Shown: in pieces, positions 8,047 through 16,534 of the stretch | How positions within the stretch are numbered: position 1 is the first letter of the stretch | How the letters are laid out: every line of letters begins with the position of its first letter | Source: an uncultured Latescibacterota bacterium | GTDB taxonomy: Bacteria > Latescibacterota > UBA2968 | DNA length: 64,000 nt | Reading direction: 5' to 3' | Assembly: GCA_951812755.1 (NCBI GenBank) | Contig: OX638329.1 | Coordinates: forward strand, 2,217,339 to 2,281,338 | Notes under the pieces: generated by a model | What the model saw: the letters and a program-made list of their open reading frames with translations, nothing else | What the model was told of the DNA's origin: nothing | Database searches by the model: none | Program-made: the position numbers and the translations under genes

Positions 8047-8820
8047 TCAGTTCATTTCGAGAATGCCCAATCGATCTTCACGCAAATGATTTCTCAACTC
8101 GCGATAATATCGTTCGCGAACTTCTATGCTTTTCATATTGGCATCAATGGTATATCCTGCGGGCTTAAACACAATAAACATCACCTTCCGGGGAAGCGTG
8201 TCAATATTGATAGACGCACCGTGGACCATTGCCGTGGTGCCAACCGTCATCTGCCCCGCCTTTGCAAGCAAAGGAATCGGATCTGCAAAAGGCAACTCGG
8301 GAAGTTCTCGAAATGGGACTGGATTCTGAATATAAGTCCCATGCTTTTCCACATCCTCTGCAATCAAACGGTGGCTACCGGGCCGGTACATGAGAGGTGC
8401 CCGCTTTTCCGTCACATCGCTCAACCAGAGCAGGCAACTGCAAAGCATCTGTTTGGGTGTGGCATCCAGGTCTGAAAGGCTGTATTTAATATCCACATGT
8501 TCGGAAAAACTGAATGTTGCGCCGGGCTGTGGATAGGAAGTAACAATAAACGCATTAAAAAAGTGCACAGCATCGGCCCCCAACGTCTTTTTCGCCACAG
8601 CTTCCAAAAACGGATCCTGGATCAGATCCAGCAATTTAGGCTCGAGAAAATACCGTTGCCCCACACGATACTGGGTCGGTTTTCCATCTTCCGGGCCTTC
8701 AAACGGCAGCATCCGATCAAAAACCCCCGAAACGCGATCCAACCGCGCTTTACTAAAAGGCGTGTCGATAGTTACCGCCCCGATCTCTTCAAATTGTGCA
8801 ATTTCAGATTCGCCAATCAT
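8047..8820 (-). CDS. Phytanoyl-CoA dioxygenase (PhyH) family oxygenase
   Basis: ATG 8820 is preceded by a strong AGGAGG, which decides the start over a longer frame. The 257-residue protein keeps the iron triad: His-Val-Asp in FSEHVDIKYS, and the distal His in GTTAMVHGASIN, followed by the 2-oxoglutarate-binding Arg region (LPRKVMFIVFKPAG). The jelly-roll segment CSCLLWLSDVTEKRAPLMYRPGSHRL is typical. It likely hydroxylates a small molecule in the cytosol with Fe(II), O2 and 2-oxoglutarate; the substrate is unknown. It is the last gene of the glycan operon that begins near 15028, 20 bases behind the sialidase-like gene. Confidence 0.88.
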   Translation of the reverse strand: MIGESEIAQFEEIGAVTIDTPFSKARLDRVSGVFDRMLPFEGPEDGKPTQYRVGQRYFLEPKLLDLIQDPFLEAVAKKTLGADAVHFFNAFIVTSYPQPGATFSFSEHVDIKYSLSDLDATPKQMLCSCLLWLSDVTEKRAPLMYRPGSHRLIAEDVEKHGTYIQNPVPFRELPELPFADPIPLLAKAGQMTVGTTAMVHGASINIDTLPRKVMFIVFKPAGYTIDANMKSIEVRERYYRELRNHLREDRLGILEMN

Positions 8821-8840
8821 AACACACCTCCTGTATCCTT

Positions 8841-10070
8841 CTAAGCATCCAGCCACGCATCCTCAAACACCCGACATCCGACGCCCTCCTGCCCCATGGA
8901 ACTGCAAGCGTAGAGCGTGATATACTGAGATTCATTGAGGGGACCAACAGTACTATACGAGAAAGTCTCTGGTTCAATGACCCTGTGGCGCCAGGTCTGA
9001 CCTTCGTCATCGCTAAAATAGATAGCCCCGCGCTGTCGTTCGGAGGCGTGCTGACGCTCGGATTCGGGCAATTCGGAACCATTGGGAATAGAAAAGAGCA
9101 GACGCCGGCCACCCCGGGCAAGTGTGCCGTGGCAAAGCACGCCGCTAATATCGACGAGAAAGGGCCGGGACCACGTCTTGCCACAATCCGTCGAAGTATG
9201 GGCAATGCGCTGCACAGGACCGGGGCGCACATCGGAGAGGGGGACGTGGGTTTCAAGCATACCCCGTGAATTCAGCCTGCGGACGAGCAGCAATTCCTCA
9301 CCGCGGTTAATAGACACAGCAGAGGCTTCGTTGGCAAGATAATCCGTAATAAAACCATCCACGCGCCAGGTCTCCCCCTGATCATCGCTATAAATGACGG
9401 CAGAGCCGGACTGGGGATGGTTGCGAAAATAATTCGTAACGGCCTCTCCCTCGGGCACAACAGTAACAGGTCCCCCCAGAACGTACCGCCCTTGATACGA
9501 ACCTTCAGAAATCGCGTGGACCTGACCCACCGCGTTGAACATAATCAGCGAACCATCGGAATAGCGGTGGTTCAGAGGCGACCGGTCCCCGAGCAACGTC
9601 TCCATCGTCCAGGTATCGCCATCGTCATCCGAATCGAACCGGCAAAGAACCATAGGCGTATCGCGCCCCACGGCGTCGATATCAATACCCGTCTGCGCCC
9701 GCATCTCGCCATAGTCCTTGTCGTAAATATCCTCGGTACCTCGCAAATCGACCATAGACAGAACAGACACGCGCTCACGCCCACCTCGTTCGGAGAGATA
9801 CGCAGACACCGCGTAGTGATTGATCCGACCCGAAACAGCCCTCGCCGACGACCATGTCGCGCCCCAATCGCTACTTCTGCTCGTCAGAATCACCTTTGGA
9901 TCGTCGTCGCGGCCTCCGCGCAACCTGCCCTGGCAGAAGGCGATCAACACGCTGTCGCGCGTCACGACATACGACGGCTGAAACGTGCGACACACCACCT
10001 CACCGTGCGCCTCAAAGCCCGGCTCAAAAGCCAGCGTCCGTTCACTCAATCCATTTTCAAGCTGCCTCAT
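8841..10070 (-). CDS. Sialidase/neuraminidase-like beta-propeller (BNR repeats)
   Basis: The start is ATG 10070 behind GGGAGG. The 409-residue protein carries at least five Asp-box motifs (S/T-x-D-x-G-x-T-W): SSDWGATW, SDDDGDTW, SDDQGETW, STDCGKTW and SDDEGQTW. These mark a six-bladed sialidase-type propeller. An early Arg-Gly-Gly-Arg region (CQGRLRGGRDDDP) fits the arginine that binds the substrate carboxylate, though the full catalytic triad is not certain. No signal peptide is visible, so it probably acts in the cytosol on imported sugars or glycosides. It sits in an operon with a sulfatase, sulfotransferase and PhyH protein. Substrate could be a sialoside or another acidic sugar. Confidence 0.82.
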   Translation of the reverse strand: MRQLENGLSERTLAFEPGFEAHGEVVCRTFQPSYVVTRDSVLIAFCQGRLRGGRDDDPKVILTSRSSDWGATWSSARAVSGRINHYAVSAYLSERGGRERVSVLSMVDLRGTEDIYDKDYGEMRAQTGIDIDAVGRDTPMVLCRFDSDDDGDTWTMETLLGDRSPLNHRYSDGSLIMFNAVGQVHAISEGSYQGRYVLGGPVTVVPEGEAVTNYFRNHPQSGSAVIYSDDQGETWRVDGFITDYLANEASAVSINRGEELLLVRRLNSRGMLETHVPLSDVRPGPVQRIAHTSTDCGKTWSRPFLVDISGVLCHGTLARGGRRLLFSIPNGSELPESERQHASERQRGAIYFSDDEGQTWRHRVIEPETFSYSTVGPLNESQYITLYACSSMGQEGVGCRVFEDAWLDA

Positions 10071-10099
10071 ACGAGCCTCCCATAAAAATAGCCACCGGA

Positions 10100-10240
10100 T
10101 CACGCGATCCCCGCAAGCCAGTTCACAATCGAAGCGATTTCTTCCTCTTGGGACTCCTGTGTTTCGATCAAAAATCCCTTCTCCGCTTTCAGATTGACAT
10201 AGGTCTCAGAAGCCAGTGTGTAGTCGGCCTCATTTTCTAC
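10100..10240 (-). pseudogene. In-frame coding-like tail behind the stop of the propeller gene
   Basis: After the TGA at 10241-10243 the same frame stays open for 46 codons to a second TGA at 10100-10102. It reads like protein: YTLASETYVNLKAEKGFLI, then TQESQEEEIASIVNWLAG. There is no start or ribosome site of its own. It may be the remnant of another gene's C-terminus or an extension cut off by a stop mutation. Programmed readthrough is not supported by any visible element. Confidence 0.4.
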
Positions 10241-11269
10241 TCAAACCGTGAAGAGGTATAGATCGTCGGTCGCCTGAGCACCGGCGAAAAAGACGGGCAG
10301 ACCGTCACAGATCAAATCGGTCTTGCACACATCGTGGATCGTCGGGGCCCTGGGATATCCGTCACCAAAATCTCCGTAGGGAAACGCAAGCCTGTCGGTT
10401 TCGTGCAAAAGGTCGCCATCGATGTCAAAGCGGCGCACAATATTCCCGGATCCGACGATCAAGCACTCACGGTCCCGATCGAGATAAAGCCCCGTGCAGG
10501 TCGCGGAACCAGTACAGGGGTAATTGCCCAGGAACTCCGGGGCATCAGGATGCTCCACATTGAGAACTGTGACCGATGGATCCAGCAACCATTCCTTCCT
10601 GGGATCCTGGATCCTTGAAATACCAGTTGCCACATAGGCGCGCTTCCGGTGCAGGATAATGCGGTTCGAAATGTTCATATACCACCTCGAAGGCTCACCT
10701 CCGTTGGCAAGCGTCCAGCCGCCTGGATCAGTGAAGCGTCCATCGTCATCCACAGCGTCCGGAAAAAGGCCGAGAGGAGTCTCTACCTTGCCATTTCCTC
10801 TGAATCCCGTCACGCCAACCAGGGATCCTTCATGGCTTGCGCCATGGCAGCGGGCGAGCACATCTTCGCGCACTCCGATTTCAGTCAGCCGGCCATCGTC
10901 CTCAACGCGTACAACTTTGATGACGTTTCGCTTGCTGACGGCGAGCACCGTGTCGGCAGCCACTTCGAAATCGTTGACTTCCGGGGCAAATGCGCTACAG
11001 TCGATGGGAACGAGATCAGCCTTCGAGAAGCGCATGCTTTCGATCCCGCGATCACTTCCCACCATCAGATATCCGTTGCAGAAGGCGACTGATTGGCAAT
11101 CGGGGCGGCCGGGCAAGTCCGCAACCAGTTCAGGGCGTTCGATGTCACTCACATTCCAGAACGTGATGCGATTGCCGTATTTTGACGGTGCGGCTACCAA
11201 ACCGTCTCCGAGATACGCCGCCGCATGCGGCCCACACCCCGGGTACCGCCAGTAGTTTTGTATGCGCAT
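10241..11269 (-). CDS. Beta-propeller protein, LVIVD-like repeats
   Basis: The 342-residue protein has no signal peptide. It shows repeating propeller blades such as DGLVAAPSKYGNRITFWNVSDIERPELVADLPG, NGYLMVGSDRGIESM, TVLNVEHPDAPEFLGNYP and CLIVGSGNIVRRFDIDGD. The pattern of short-strand blades ending in names and values of an event resembles LVIVD-type propellers, whose function is unknown. GGGGG precedes ATG 11269. The gene lies between two glycosidase-like propellers on the same strand, so a binding or accessory role in glycan use is plausible. Confidence 0.65.
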   Translation of the reverse strand: MRIQNYWRYPGCGPHAAAYLGDGLVAAPSKYGNRITFWNVSDIERPELVADLPGRPDCQSVAFCNGYLMVGSDRGIESMRFSKADLVPIDCSAFAPEVNDFEVAADTVLAVSKRNVIKVVRVEDDGRLTEIGVREDVLARCHGASHEGSLVGVTGFRGNGKVETPLGLFPDAVDDDGRFTDPGGWTLANGGEPSRWYMNISNRIILHRKRAYVATGISRIQDPRKEWLLDPSVTVLNVEHPDAPEFLGNYPCTGSATCTGLYLDRDRECLIVGSGNIVRRFDIDGDLLHETDRLAFPYGDFGDGYPRAPTIHDVCKTDLICDGLPVFFAGAQATDDLYLFTV

Positions 11270-11296
11270 ATAAACCCCCAGTAAAGCGCGATTGTC

Positions 11297-11360
11297 TCAT
11301 CCAGACCTGCCATAAAAAAGTTCACATTATCCAGATGTAATGGCACATAATACGGTCTTC
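11297..11360 (-). pseudogene. Sulfotransferase relic
   Basis: The minus strand encodes YYVPLHLDNVNFFMAGLDE, matching VYVPVHLDNVNFFVADYH near the N-terminus of the intact sulfotransferase at 14273-15028. At DNA level about 34 bases match with only a few changes. It has no start, and no sulfotransferase frame runs beyond this segment. It is most likely a leftover of a duplicated copy. Confidence 0.7.
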
Positions 11361-11372
11361 TCCTGAATAATC

Positions 11373-12872
11373 TTATCCAGATCTTCCATCGCGAAACCGC
11401 AGCGAATAGAGACCCACGTTCTTGAGGTAGAAGCGGAGGAACACAGGCGTGCCCACAAGTTCGGCCATATCCTGCTTATTTTTCCATGTCACTTTGTGCT
11501 CGACAAGGTCAACAGCCTGTGTAGTGCAGTCGGCAAGAGTGAACCCGGGCACGGGACTCGGGGCACCGCTCTCACCGAAACGCAGCACTTCGACAGAGAA
11601 TTCGGGCGGAACAATCGCCGTGACCGGATCGCTGTTATAACCGTCTGCCACAGTCGTATTGACGATCAGTTCCGGTGCGGCAACAACCAATTCGCGGGTG
11701 AGCAGGAAGCCACCCGTATGCGCACCCATCTGCGCGACGAATCGATCCTGGAGGAATTGTGCTCGACCGATGCCCGAGACATTGTTTCTGTTGCCCTGTG
11801 CCTGGCCGTGGCGGGATCCGCGATAGTAGATAAAATCCGTATTTCCCATGCTCACAATGCCTCCGCCCCCCGAGGTGGAACCCGAGTCGAAGGCGTCGGA
11901 GCCGCCATGGGGAAGATATACAGACCGGTCGGGCAGCATATTCCAGTGCAGGCCATCGCTGCTAAACGCCAGATGCAGATGGAAGGCCATGTGCGGCGGA
12001 GGCCCCATCATTCCGACAAAACCGATGAAATGGCTACCTACTCGAGAAACCACCATGTGATCGATATCCGGATCATCTACTTCTTCCGGCCACATCACCA
12101 CCCGGGGCTGGCCAAAATCATACGGCGTCTCTCCGACCATCACCGCTGTCCGGCGCTTGTAGTTGTGCTCCGTCGGTCCACCCGACACATCCCCAACGCC
12201 AGCGGTACACACGGGCCGCGTGAACATCAGCCAGCGCTCCCGAACAGGGTCGAACACCATGTTTTGCCATGTGTCCCGCAGACCGATGAAAGCCGGATTC
12301 GACGGATCCTCCCGCCAGTGAATCCCATCATCCGAATAAGCCAGACACAGACATCCATAGCCCTCGGCCAGATTGTCCTTGTAAGTCATCAGAAAACGGC
12401 TCTGCTGCACGCCACCGAGGGGGTTCCACATCACGCGCACCCCCTGGGCCTTTTGCTGTCCCGTAACCACCACATTGGTCTTCTCATATTGTCCGTACGG
12501 CTTGCCTTCTATCATCGGCTTGTCCCAGTGCACCCCGTCCAGGCTCTCGGCATAGCAGACAAAATAGGGATACCCGTGCCGCTCTGCCTTCCAGTCTTTG
12601 AAGCGGAACTGGTGCATCCACGCGTTCCAATCGGTCCCGGTATACCACATGCGGAACACGCCAGCTTCGTCGTCGTAAATCACATTTTGCTGACCCACCG
12701 AATCTTCCCACGGCCTGTCGGGCATGAGCACGGGGTTGTGCGGATCCTTAATCGGCACATTCAGCACACGACTTACCCCCCAGCGGTCTTCCACCGTGGC
12801 ATTGTCGATCAGCAATACGGTTTCCGTACCAACCTCAAGTGGCTCTCCTGCGCAGTAGGATTCCAGATTCAT
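11373..12872 (-). CDS. Glycosyl hydrolase-like protein with a GH32/GH43/GH130-type propeller
   Basis: The 499-residue product starts at ATG 12872 behind AAAGGAG. It has blade motifs of five-bladed glycosidase propellers: QQNVIYDDEAGVFRMWYTG, YFVCYAESLDGVHWDKP, CLAYSDDGIHWREDPSNP, WQNMVFDPVRERWLMFT and HLAFSSDGLHWNMLP. The repeated D-G-x-x-W turns place it with GH32/GH43/GH130-like proteins; catalytic acids cannot be assigned with confidence. A beta-sandwich-like tail follows (about residues 400-499). No signal peptide is seen. It is separated from the sulfatase gene by only 12 bases, so the two are almost certainly co-transcribed. Confidence 0.8.
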   Translation of the reverse strand: MNLESYCAGEPLEVGTETVLLIDNATVEDRWGVSRVLNVPIKDPHNPVLMPDRPWEDSVGQQNVIYDDEAGVFRMWYTGTDWNAWMHQFRFKDWKAERHGYPYFVCYAESLDGVHWDKPMIEGKPYGQYEKTNVVVTGQQKAQGVRVMWNPLGGVQQSRFLMTYKDNLAEGYGCLCLAYSDDGIHWREDPSNPAFIGLRDTWQNMVFDPVRERWLMFTRPVCTAGVGDVSGGPTEHNYKRRTAVMVGETPYDFGQPRVVMWPEEVDDPDIDHMVVSRVGSHFIGFVGMMGPPPHMAFHLHLAFSSDGLHWNMLPDRSVYLPHGGSDAFDSGSTSGGGGIVSMGNTDFIYYRGSRHGQAQGNRNNVSGIGRAQFLQDRFVAQMGAHTGGFLLTRELVVAAPELIVNTTVADGYNSDPVTAIVPPEFSVEVLRFGESGAPSPVPGFTLADCTTQAVDLVEHKVTWKNKQDMAELVGTPVFLRFYLKNVGLYSLRFRDGRSG

Positions 12873-12884
12873 GTCACAACTCCT

Positions 12885-14225
12885 TTAATCAAAAGGTTGC
12901 TCCGTGTGATAAATCTCCCGATCCGCTTCCAGAAGAAACGTGCCGTCTGACTGTTTAATCCACTGCGGAACATCGGAATGACCTTCTCTATTCGGCACAA
13001 CCCCCATCAAAATGGGGTCATCTGTCTCCTTGAGAAACGCGGTTAATTGCCCCTCCAGATCATCGCGAACCTTTGAAAAATGCGGATCATCTGCAACATT
13101 ATTCAACTCATACGGATCGTCTGCCAAATTGTAAAACTCCCGGTCCGGTGCCGGTTTTGAAAAAAGCGCCTGAACAACCTCTCGCCTGTTCTGAAAACGA
13201 TTCACCCACCCATTATCGACATAATTTGGCACCCGCGCAAAGTTGCGAATCAGCTTGAACTGATCCGACCGAACACATCTCATCGGCGTGTAATACCAGT
13301 TCCCAGCACGCCGCCCCCAGGTTTGCTCACTAAACACCACAGACCGACCGGCCCACCCCTCACCGGAAAACAACCCCCGAAAACTCCGACCCAGAATACC
13401 ATCCGGTTCCTCCAGACCGCACAACTCCATCAACGTCGGCAACAGATCCAGGTTGCTAATCAAATCACTATACACAGTTCCAGCGGCAATCGCGGGAGGG
13501 TATCTCATAAGCAAAGCCGTTCGGATACCCGCATCGTAAAGTGTGTGTTTTGCCCGCGCAGTCGCCACACCGTGTTCGGTAGTAAACACCACAACTGTCT
13601 CATCGGCCGGCCCACTATCATCAAGTGCATTCAGAATCCGCCCCACTTTTTTATCTAACTCCCCAATCTGCCGACACAACGCGGCGAGATCTTTGCGCAC
13701 CTCCGGACAATCGAGCAGATCCGGAGGCACAACCATTCTCTCCGCAAGATCTGGATCATAATCCAGACCAAAAGGTCTATGTACCTCCGAGAAAGAAACC
13801 TGCAAAAAAAAGGGACGCTCAATAGACGGTACTTCTTCTTGCAAAAAACGCTCGGCCAACACTTCCACACCAGCCTTCCCCTCCAGCACACGCGCAAAAC
13901 CCGCCCAGGATGGATCATTCAAAATCATCAACCGGTTGCCCAGCACCGTCTCATAGCCCGCATCCTGAAAATAACGCGCCATGCACACCGCATCATCCGC
14001 ATAGGGAAATTGTCCCCACACACCGATCATATGCGGCATCTGGCTGCAATACAAGCCAACGCGACTGGGAATACATATAGGTGCCGTCGCGATAAATTGC
14101 GAAAACCGGGCACCCTGAGAAGCCAACCGATCCAAATGTGGCGTCGATACATCGGGCCGGTCATAACAACCGAGCCAATCGCCCAGATCGTGACAATCGA
14201 TAAACACAACATTGGGTTGTTTCAT
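12885..14225 (-). CDS. Cys-type sulfatase (formylglycine-dependent)
   Basis: The 446-residue enzyme begins NVVFIDCHDLGDWLGCYDRP, the metal-binding start of the alkaline phosphatase/sulfatase fold. The active-site signature CIPSRVGLYCSQMPH (about residue 51) has the Cys-x-Pro-x-Arg needed for conversion to formylglycine. The distal metal loop VVFTTEHGVATARAKHTLYDAGIRTALLMRYP supplies the other ligands. There is no signal peptide, so it probably works in the cytosol. An activating enzyme (FGE or radical SAM anSME) must be elsewhere. It is flanked by a sulfotransferase and a glycosidase-like gene in one operon, pointing to sulfated glycan turnover. Confidence 0.93.
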   Translation of the reverse strand: MKQPNVVFIDCHDLGDWLGCYDRPDVSTPHLDRLASQGARFSQFIATAPICIPSRVGLYCSQMPHMIGVWGQFPYADDAVCMARYFQDAGYETVLGNRLMILNDPSWAGFARVLEGKAGVEVLAERFLQEEVPSIERPFFLQVSFSEVHRPFGLDYDPDLAERMVVPPDLLDCPEVRKDLAALCRQIGELDKKVGRILNALDDSGPADETVVVFTTEHGVATARAKHTLYDAGIRTALLMRYPPAIAAGTVYSDLISNLDLLPTLMELCGLEEPDGILGRSFRGLFSGEGWAGRSVVFSEQTWGRRAGNWYYTPMRCVRSDQFKLIRNFARVPNYVDNGWVNRFQNRREVVQALFSKPAPDREFYNLADDPYELNNVADDPHFSKVRDDLEGQLTAFLKETDDPILMGVVPNREGHSDVPQWIKQSDGTFLLEADREIYHTEQPFD

Positions 14226-14272
14226 ACTCTGGTTCCTCTTATAGTTGCGACACAGGAAAACCCCAACCGATC

Positions 14273-15028
14273 CTACTGCCAGTGGCTCAAATCCCTTCCC
14301 GTGATCTCTTGCAACGCCTCAATATCCTCCTGAAAAATCTTTCGTAGCGATTCGCGCACCTCTTCTGAGATACCCTCAGCGATAATCTGATCTTCCAGCT
14401 GCGGTGCCTCTGGCGTGGGATAGTGCGTCACCTTATTCACCCGCTGGTGTAAAATGGACGGCTGGAAATTCGAATCCACTTCCAGATACTCGAAAAGCCC
14501 GCGCAAAAAGTCCGCTGGATCTGCTACGAGGTCCTCATAGAACATAATTCGCAACCGTTCGCGCGGAACGTGTTGGAACAGCCGCTTGAAATGCAGACTG
14601 TAGAGACTCGGCATCACCCACAGCCCAAACAAACCATGTCCATGAGGGTCCAGTACCCGCTCAAACTCCATCCGCTGATCTGGCTGAAACCGGCGTTTAT
14701 TCATATGGACCCAGCTCAAAAACGCGCGATCAATCGGGTTGCGGACCGTTGCGGTCAACTTCACGCCGGGAAGATCTCGGACGATCCGCGCAATTGCAGG
14801 CTCGAAAACCATATAGGAATTGCTCATCTCTCCCACCGCCTTCTCTCCACACCAATCGTCGAAATAGGTCTTCTGATACCACTCCAGACCTTTGTGGTAA
14901 TCAGCCACAAAAAAGTTCACATTATCCAGGTGTACTGGCACATAGACATCTGGATGCTCTTGATAGACTCTCCACAACCACGACGAAGCACACTTGGCAG
15001 CACCGACATGTATGAAATTGGGCAGCAT
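14273..15028 (-). CDS. Sulfotransferase (PAPS-dependent)
   Basis: The 251-residue protein keeps the PAPS-binding elements of the sulfotransferase fold: the 5'-phosphosulfate loop VGAAKCASSWLWRVYQEHPDV near the N-terminus, and the 3'-phosphate motif TVRNPIDRAFLSWVHMNKRRF at about residue 95. It would transfer sulfate from PAPS to a hydroxyl or amino group of a sugar or other acceptor. GAGAGGATAAT precedes ATG 15028. It is 47 bases from the sulfatase and probably heads the operon. A relic of a second copy lies at 11297-11360. Having a sulfotransferase and sulfatase together suggests exchange or remodelling of sulfate groups rather than pure degradation. Confidence 0.9.
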   Translation of the reverse strand: MLPNFIHVGAAKCASSWLWRVYQEHPDVYVPVHLDNVNFFVADYHKGLEWYQKTYFDDWCGEKAVGEMSNSYMVFEPAIARIVRDLPGVKLTATVRNPIDRAFLSWVHMNKRRFQPDQRMEFERVLDPHGHGLFGLWVMPSLYSLHFKRLFQHVPRERLRIMFYEDLVADPADFLRGLFEYLEVDSNFQPSILHQRVNKVTHYPTPEAPQLEDQIIAEGISEEVRESLRKIFQEDIEALQEITGRDLSHWQ

Positions 15029-15091
15029 ATTATCCTCTCGGACAAAAACCCTGTTATATACAAAACAATATACGTATTTTGTGTAATAATA

Positions 15092-15119
15092 TTGACAAAA
15101 AATTATAAATAGATATACT
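15092..15119 (+). promoter_or_regulatory. Promoter of the AbiEi antitoxin gene, leaderless arrangement
   Basis: TTGACA (15092-15097) and TATACT (15114-15119) are 16 bases apart, very close to sigma70 consensus. The ATG is at 15127, only seven bases after the -10 box, and no ribosome site exists between them, so the mRNA would start at or within a base of the start codon. Confidence 0.75.
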
Positions 15120-15126
15120 TTGACAC

Positions 15127-15732
15127 ATGTCTAAAAATTCACCTGAAAATCAAGTCCTGGAACTGGCACAGCAAGGACTCTTGAGAGTTTGCGATCTCAC
15201 TTCTCGGGGCCTTCATCCCGAATATCTGCGCCGTCTGTATCAGAAGGGACTGGTACGACGGGAGGGAAGAGGCCTGTACATTGCAGCCGATGCCGAGATT
15301 TCAGTACACTATGGGCTGGCGCAAGTAGCAAAGCGCGTTTCCCATGGGGTAATTTGTCTGCTCTCAGCTTTGAGCTTCCACGAAATCGGCACACAGCTAC
15401 CGCATCAGGTCTGGATGGCCATTGACCGCAGAGCAGCGAAGCCAAAGATACAATTTCCTCCTCTGAGGGTGATGCGGTTCTCCGGTGCTGCACTGACTGA
15501 AGGGATCGAGACATATCACATTGAGGGCGTTCCCGTTCAGATTTTTAACCCCGCCAAAACAGTTGCAGACTGCTTCAAATACCGCAACAAAATCGGTCTG
15601 GATATAGCTCTTGAAGCATTGAAAGAATGCATCCGCGACCGTCGCACCACAATGGATGACCTCTGGCACTTCGCACAAGTCTGTCGAATGACCAATGTGA
15701 TGCGGCCCTATATGGAAGCTATCGTGGCATGA
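15127..15732 (+). CDS. abiEi: Type IV toxin-antitoxin AbiEi family antitoxin, toxin partner lost
   Basis: The 201-residue protein has the AbiEi layout. The N-terminal winged helix is LELAQQGLLRVCDLTSRGLHPEYLRRLYQKGLVRREGRGLY. The C-terminal domain has SHGVICLLSALSFHEIGTQLPHQVWMAID, VPVQIFNPAKTVADCFKYRNKIGLDIALEALKE and ends in RPYMEAIVA. AbiEi binds its own promoter and counteracts AbiEii, a nucleotidyltransferase toxin. Its stop overlaps the ATG of the AbiEii reading frame, but that frame ends after 12 codons. The antitoxin therefore stands alone, perhaps as a surviving guard against the same toxin carried by incoming DNA. The promoter suggests a leaderless message. Confidence 0.9.
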   Translation: MSKNSPENQVLELAQQGLLRVCDLTSRGLHPEYLRRLYQKGLVRREGRGLYIAADAEISVHYGLAQVAKRVSHGVICLLSALSFHEIGTQLPHQVWMAIDRRAAKPKIQFPPLRVMRFSGAALTEGIETYHIEGVPVQIFNPAKTVADCFKYRNKIGLDIALEALKECIRDRRTTMDDLWHFAQVCRMTNVMRPYMEAIVA

Positions 15733-15767
15733 AAAGAGCGCGTCCCAAAAACCAGCATAACGGGTAG
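15729..15767 (+). pseudogene. Remnant of the AbiEii toxin start
   Basis: ATG 15729 overlaps the antitoxin stop in the ATGA arrangement typical of abiE operons. The frame reads MKRARPKN, matching the usual beginning of AbiEii toxins, then runs into QHNG and a TAG at 15765-15767. The rest of the roughly 230-300-residue toxin is absent; the next gene starts at 15920. Confidence 0.7.
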
Positions 15768-15919
15768 AGAGGCTCGTAATTCTTTACCCCTTTTTTTATT
15801 TCCCAAAAAAATTTCACATTCTTTGAATCTTTTATCTTTTCAGCTTTGTCAGAGCCAATACCGCGCCAAAACGTATGCATAAATGCATAAATGACGGGAG
15901 GGGAAAGGAGGCTGAAAAC

Positions 15920-16456
15920 ATGCCAGACGAAAGCAACAAACTCTACCTCTACGAAGCTCTGGAACTCAGGGCTGAATACGATGCCAGGATCAAAACCCTG
16001 AAAGACTGCCTGTCAGAAACCAGGCAAAATCGCAATCGATCATTTTTCAATCGCGATGAAGAGGGTCAATATCGCCCCAGTTCCGGGTTCGATATCGCTG
16101 AAGTGCGTGACCAGATCAAAGCGCTGGAATACAAACGGCGCAAGCTCAACAGTGCCATTCAGCAAACCAACTTTCAGCACCAGATGGAACACGATGGCGA
16201 CACCATCAATCTCAACGAAGCGCTGGAATTGCGAAAAGGCTTGAATGTGCAAATCGGCGAGCTACACACGCAAGTCGTAGATGCGGCATACCAGCGGGTA
16301 ATCTACAAAGAAGATCGCGACATTGTAGAACCCAACGAATTGTCATATCCCGACAGCGTACAGGACCTTGAAAGTGTGCGGTTGGCTTTTAGGGCGTTAA
16401 ATAGAAAACTACGGGCAGCATCTTTTGAAGCTATCGTAGCCTTTCAGGACGAGTAG
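15920..16456 (+). CDS. DIP1984-family-like helical protein
   Basis: ATG 15920 is chosen because GGAGG stands upstream; a longer frame lacks this. The 178-residue protein is rich in heptad-like helices: KLYLYEALELRAEYDARIKTLKDCLSE, VRDQIKALEYKRRKLNSAIQQTNF, INLNEALELRKGLNVQIGELHTQVVDAAYQR and DLESVRLAFRALNRKLRAASFEA. The two L-x-E-A-L-E-L-R repeats at the start and middle, followed by an x-Q-x-T-N-F turn, match the DIP1984 family. Its role is unknown. It is cytosolic by composition. It follows the deleted toxin region and may have moved next to the antitoxin by that deletion. Confidence 0.7.
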   Translation: MPDESNKLYLYEALELRAEYDARIKTLKDCLSETRQNRNRSFFNRDEEGQYRPSSGFDIAEVRDQIKALEYKRRKLNSAIQQTNFQHQMEHDGDTINLNEALELRKGLNVQIGELHTQVVDAAYQRVIYKEDRDIVEPNELSYPDSVQDLESVRLAFRALNRKLRAASFEAIVAFQDE

Positions 16457-16534
16457 TGCATCGTGGCGTAAGTCATACGCCATATAGAAGTGAACAGCAA
16501 AACCTTCTGGATTACTGGCGTTGTGCTTGCGCGT

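Noticed and set aside
10241-10243. TGA possibly read as selenocysteine or by readthrough
   Set aside because: No SECIS-like hairpin placed after it and no selenocysteine family in this propeller; a simple stop or relic fits better.
11496-12950. Long plus-strand open frame of 484 codons
   Set aside because: It is the antisense shadow of the glycosyl hydrolase-like gene, with His/Arg-rich composition and no ribosome site.
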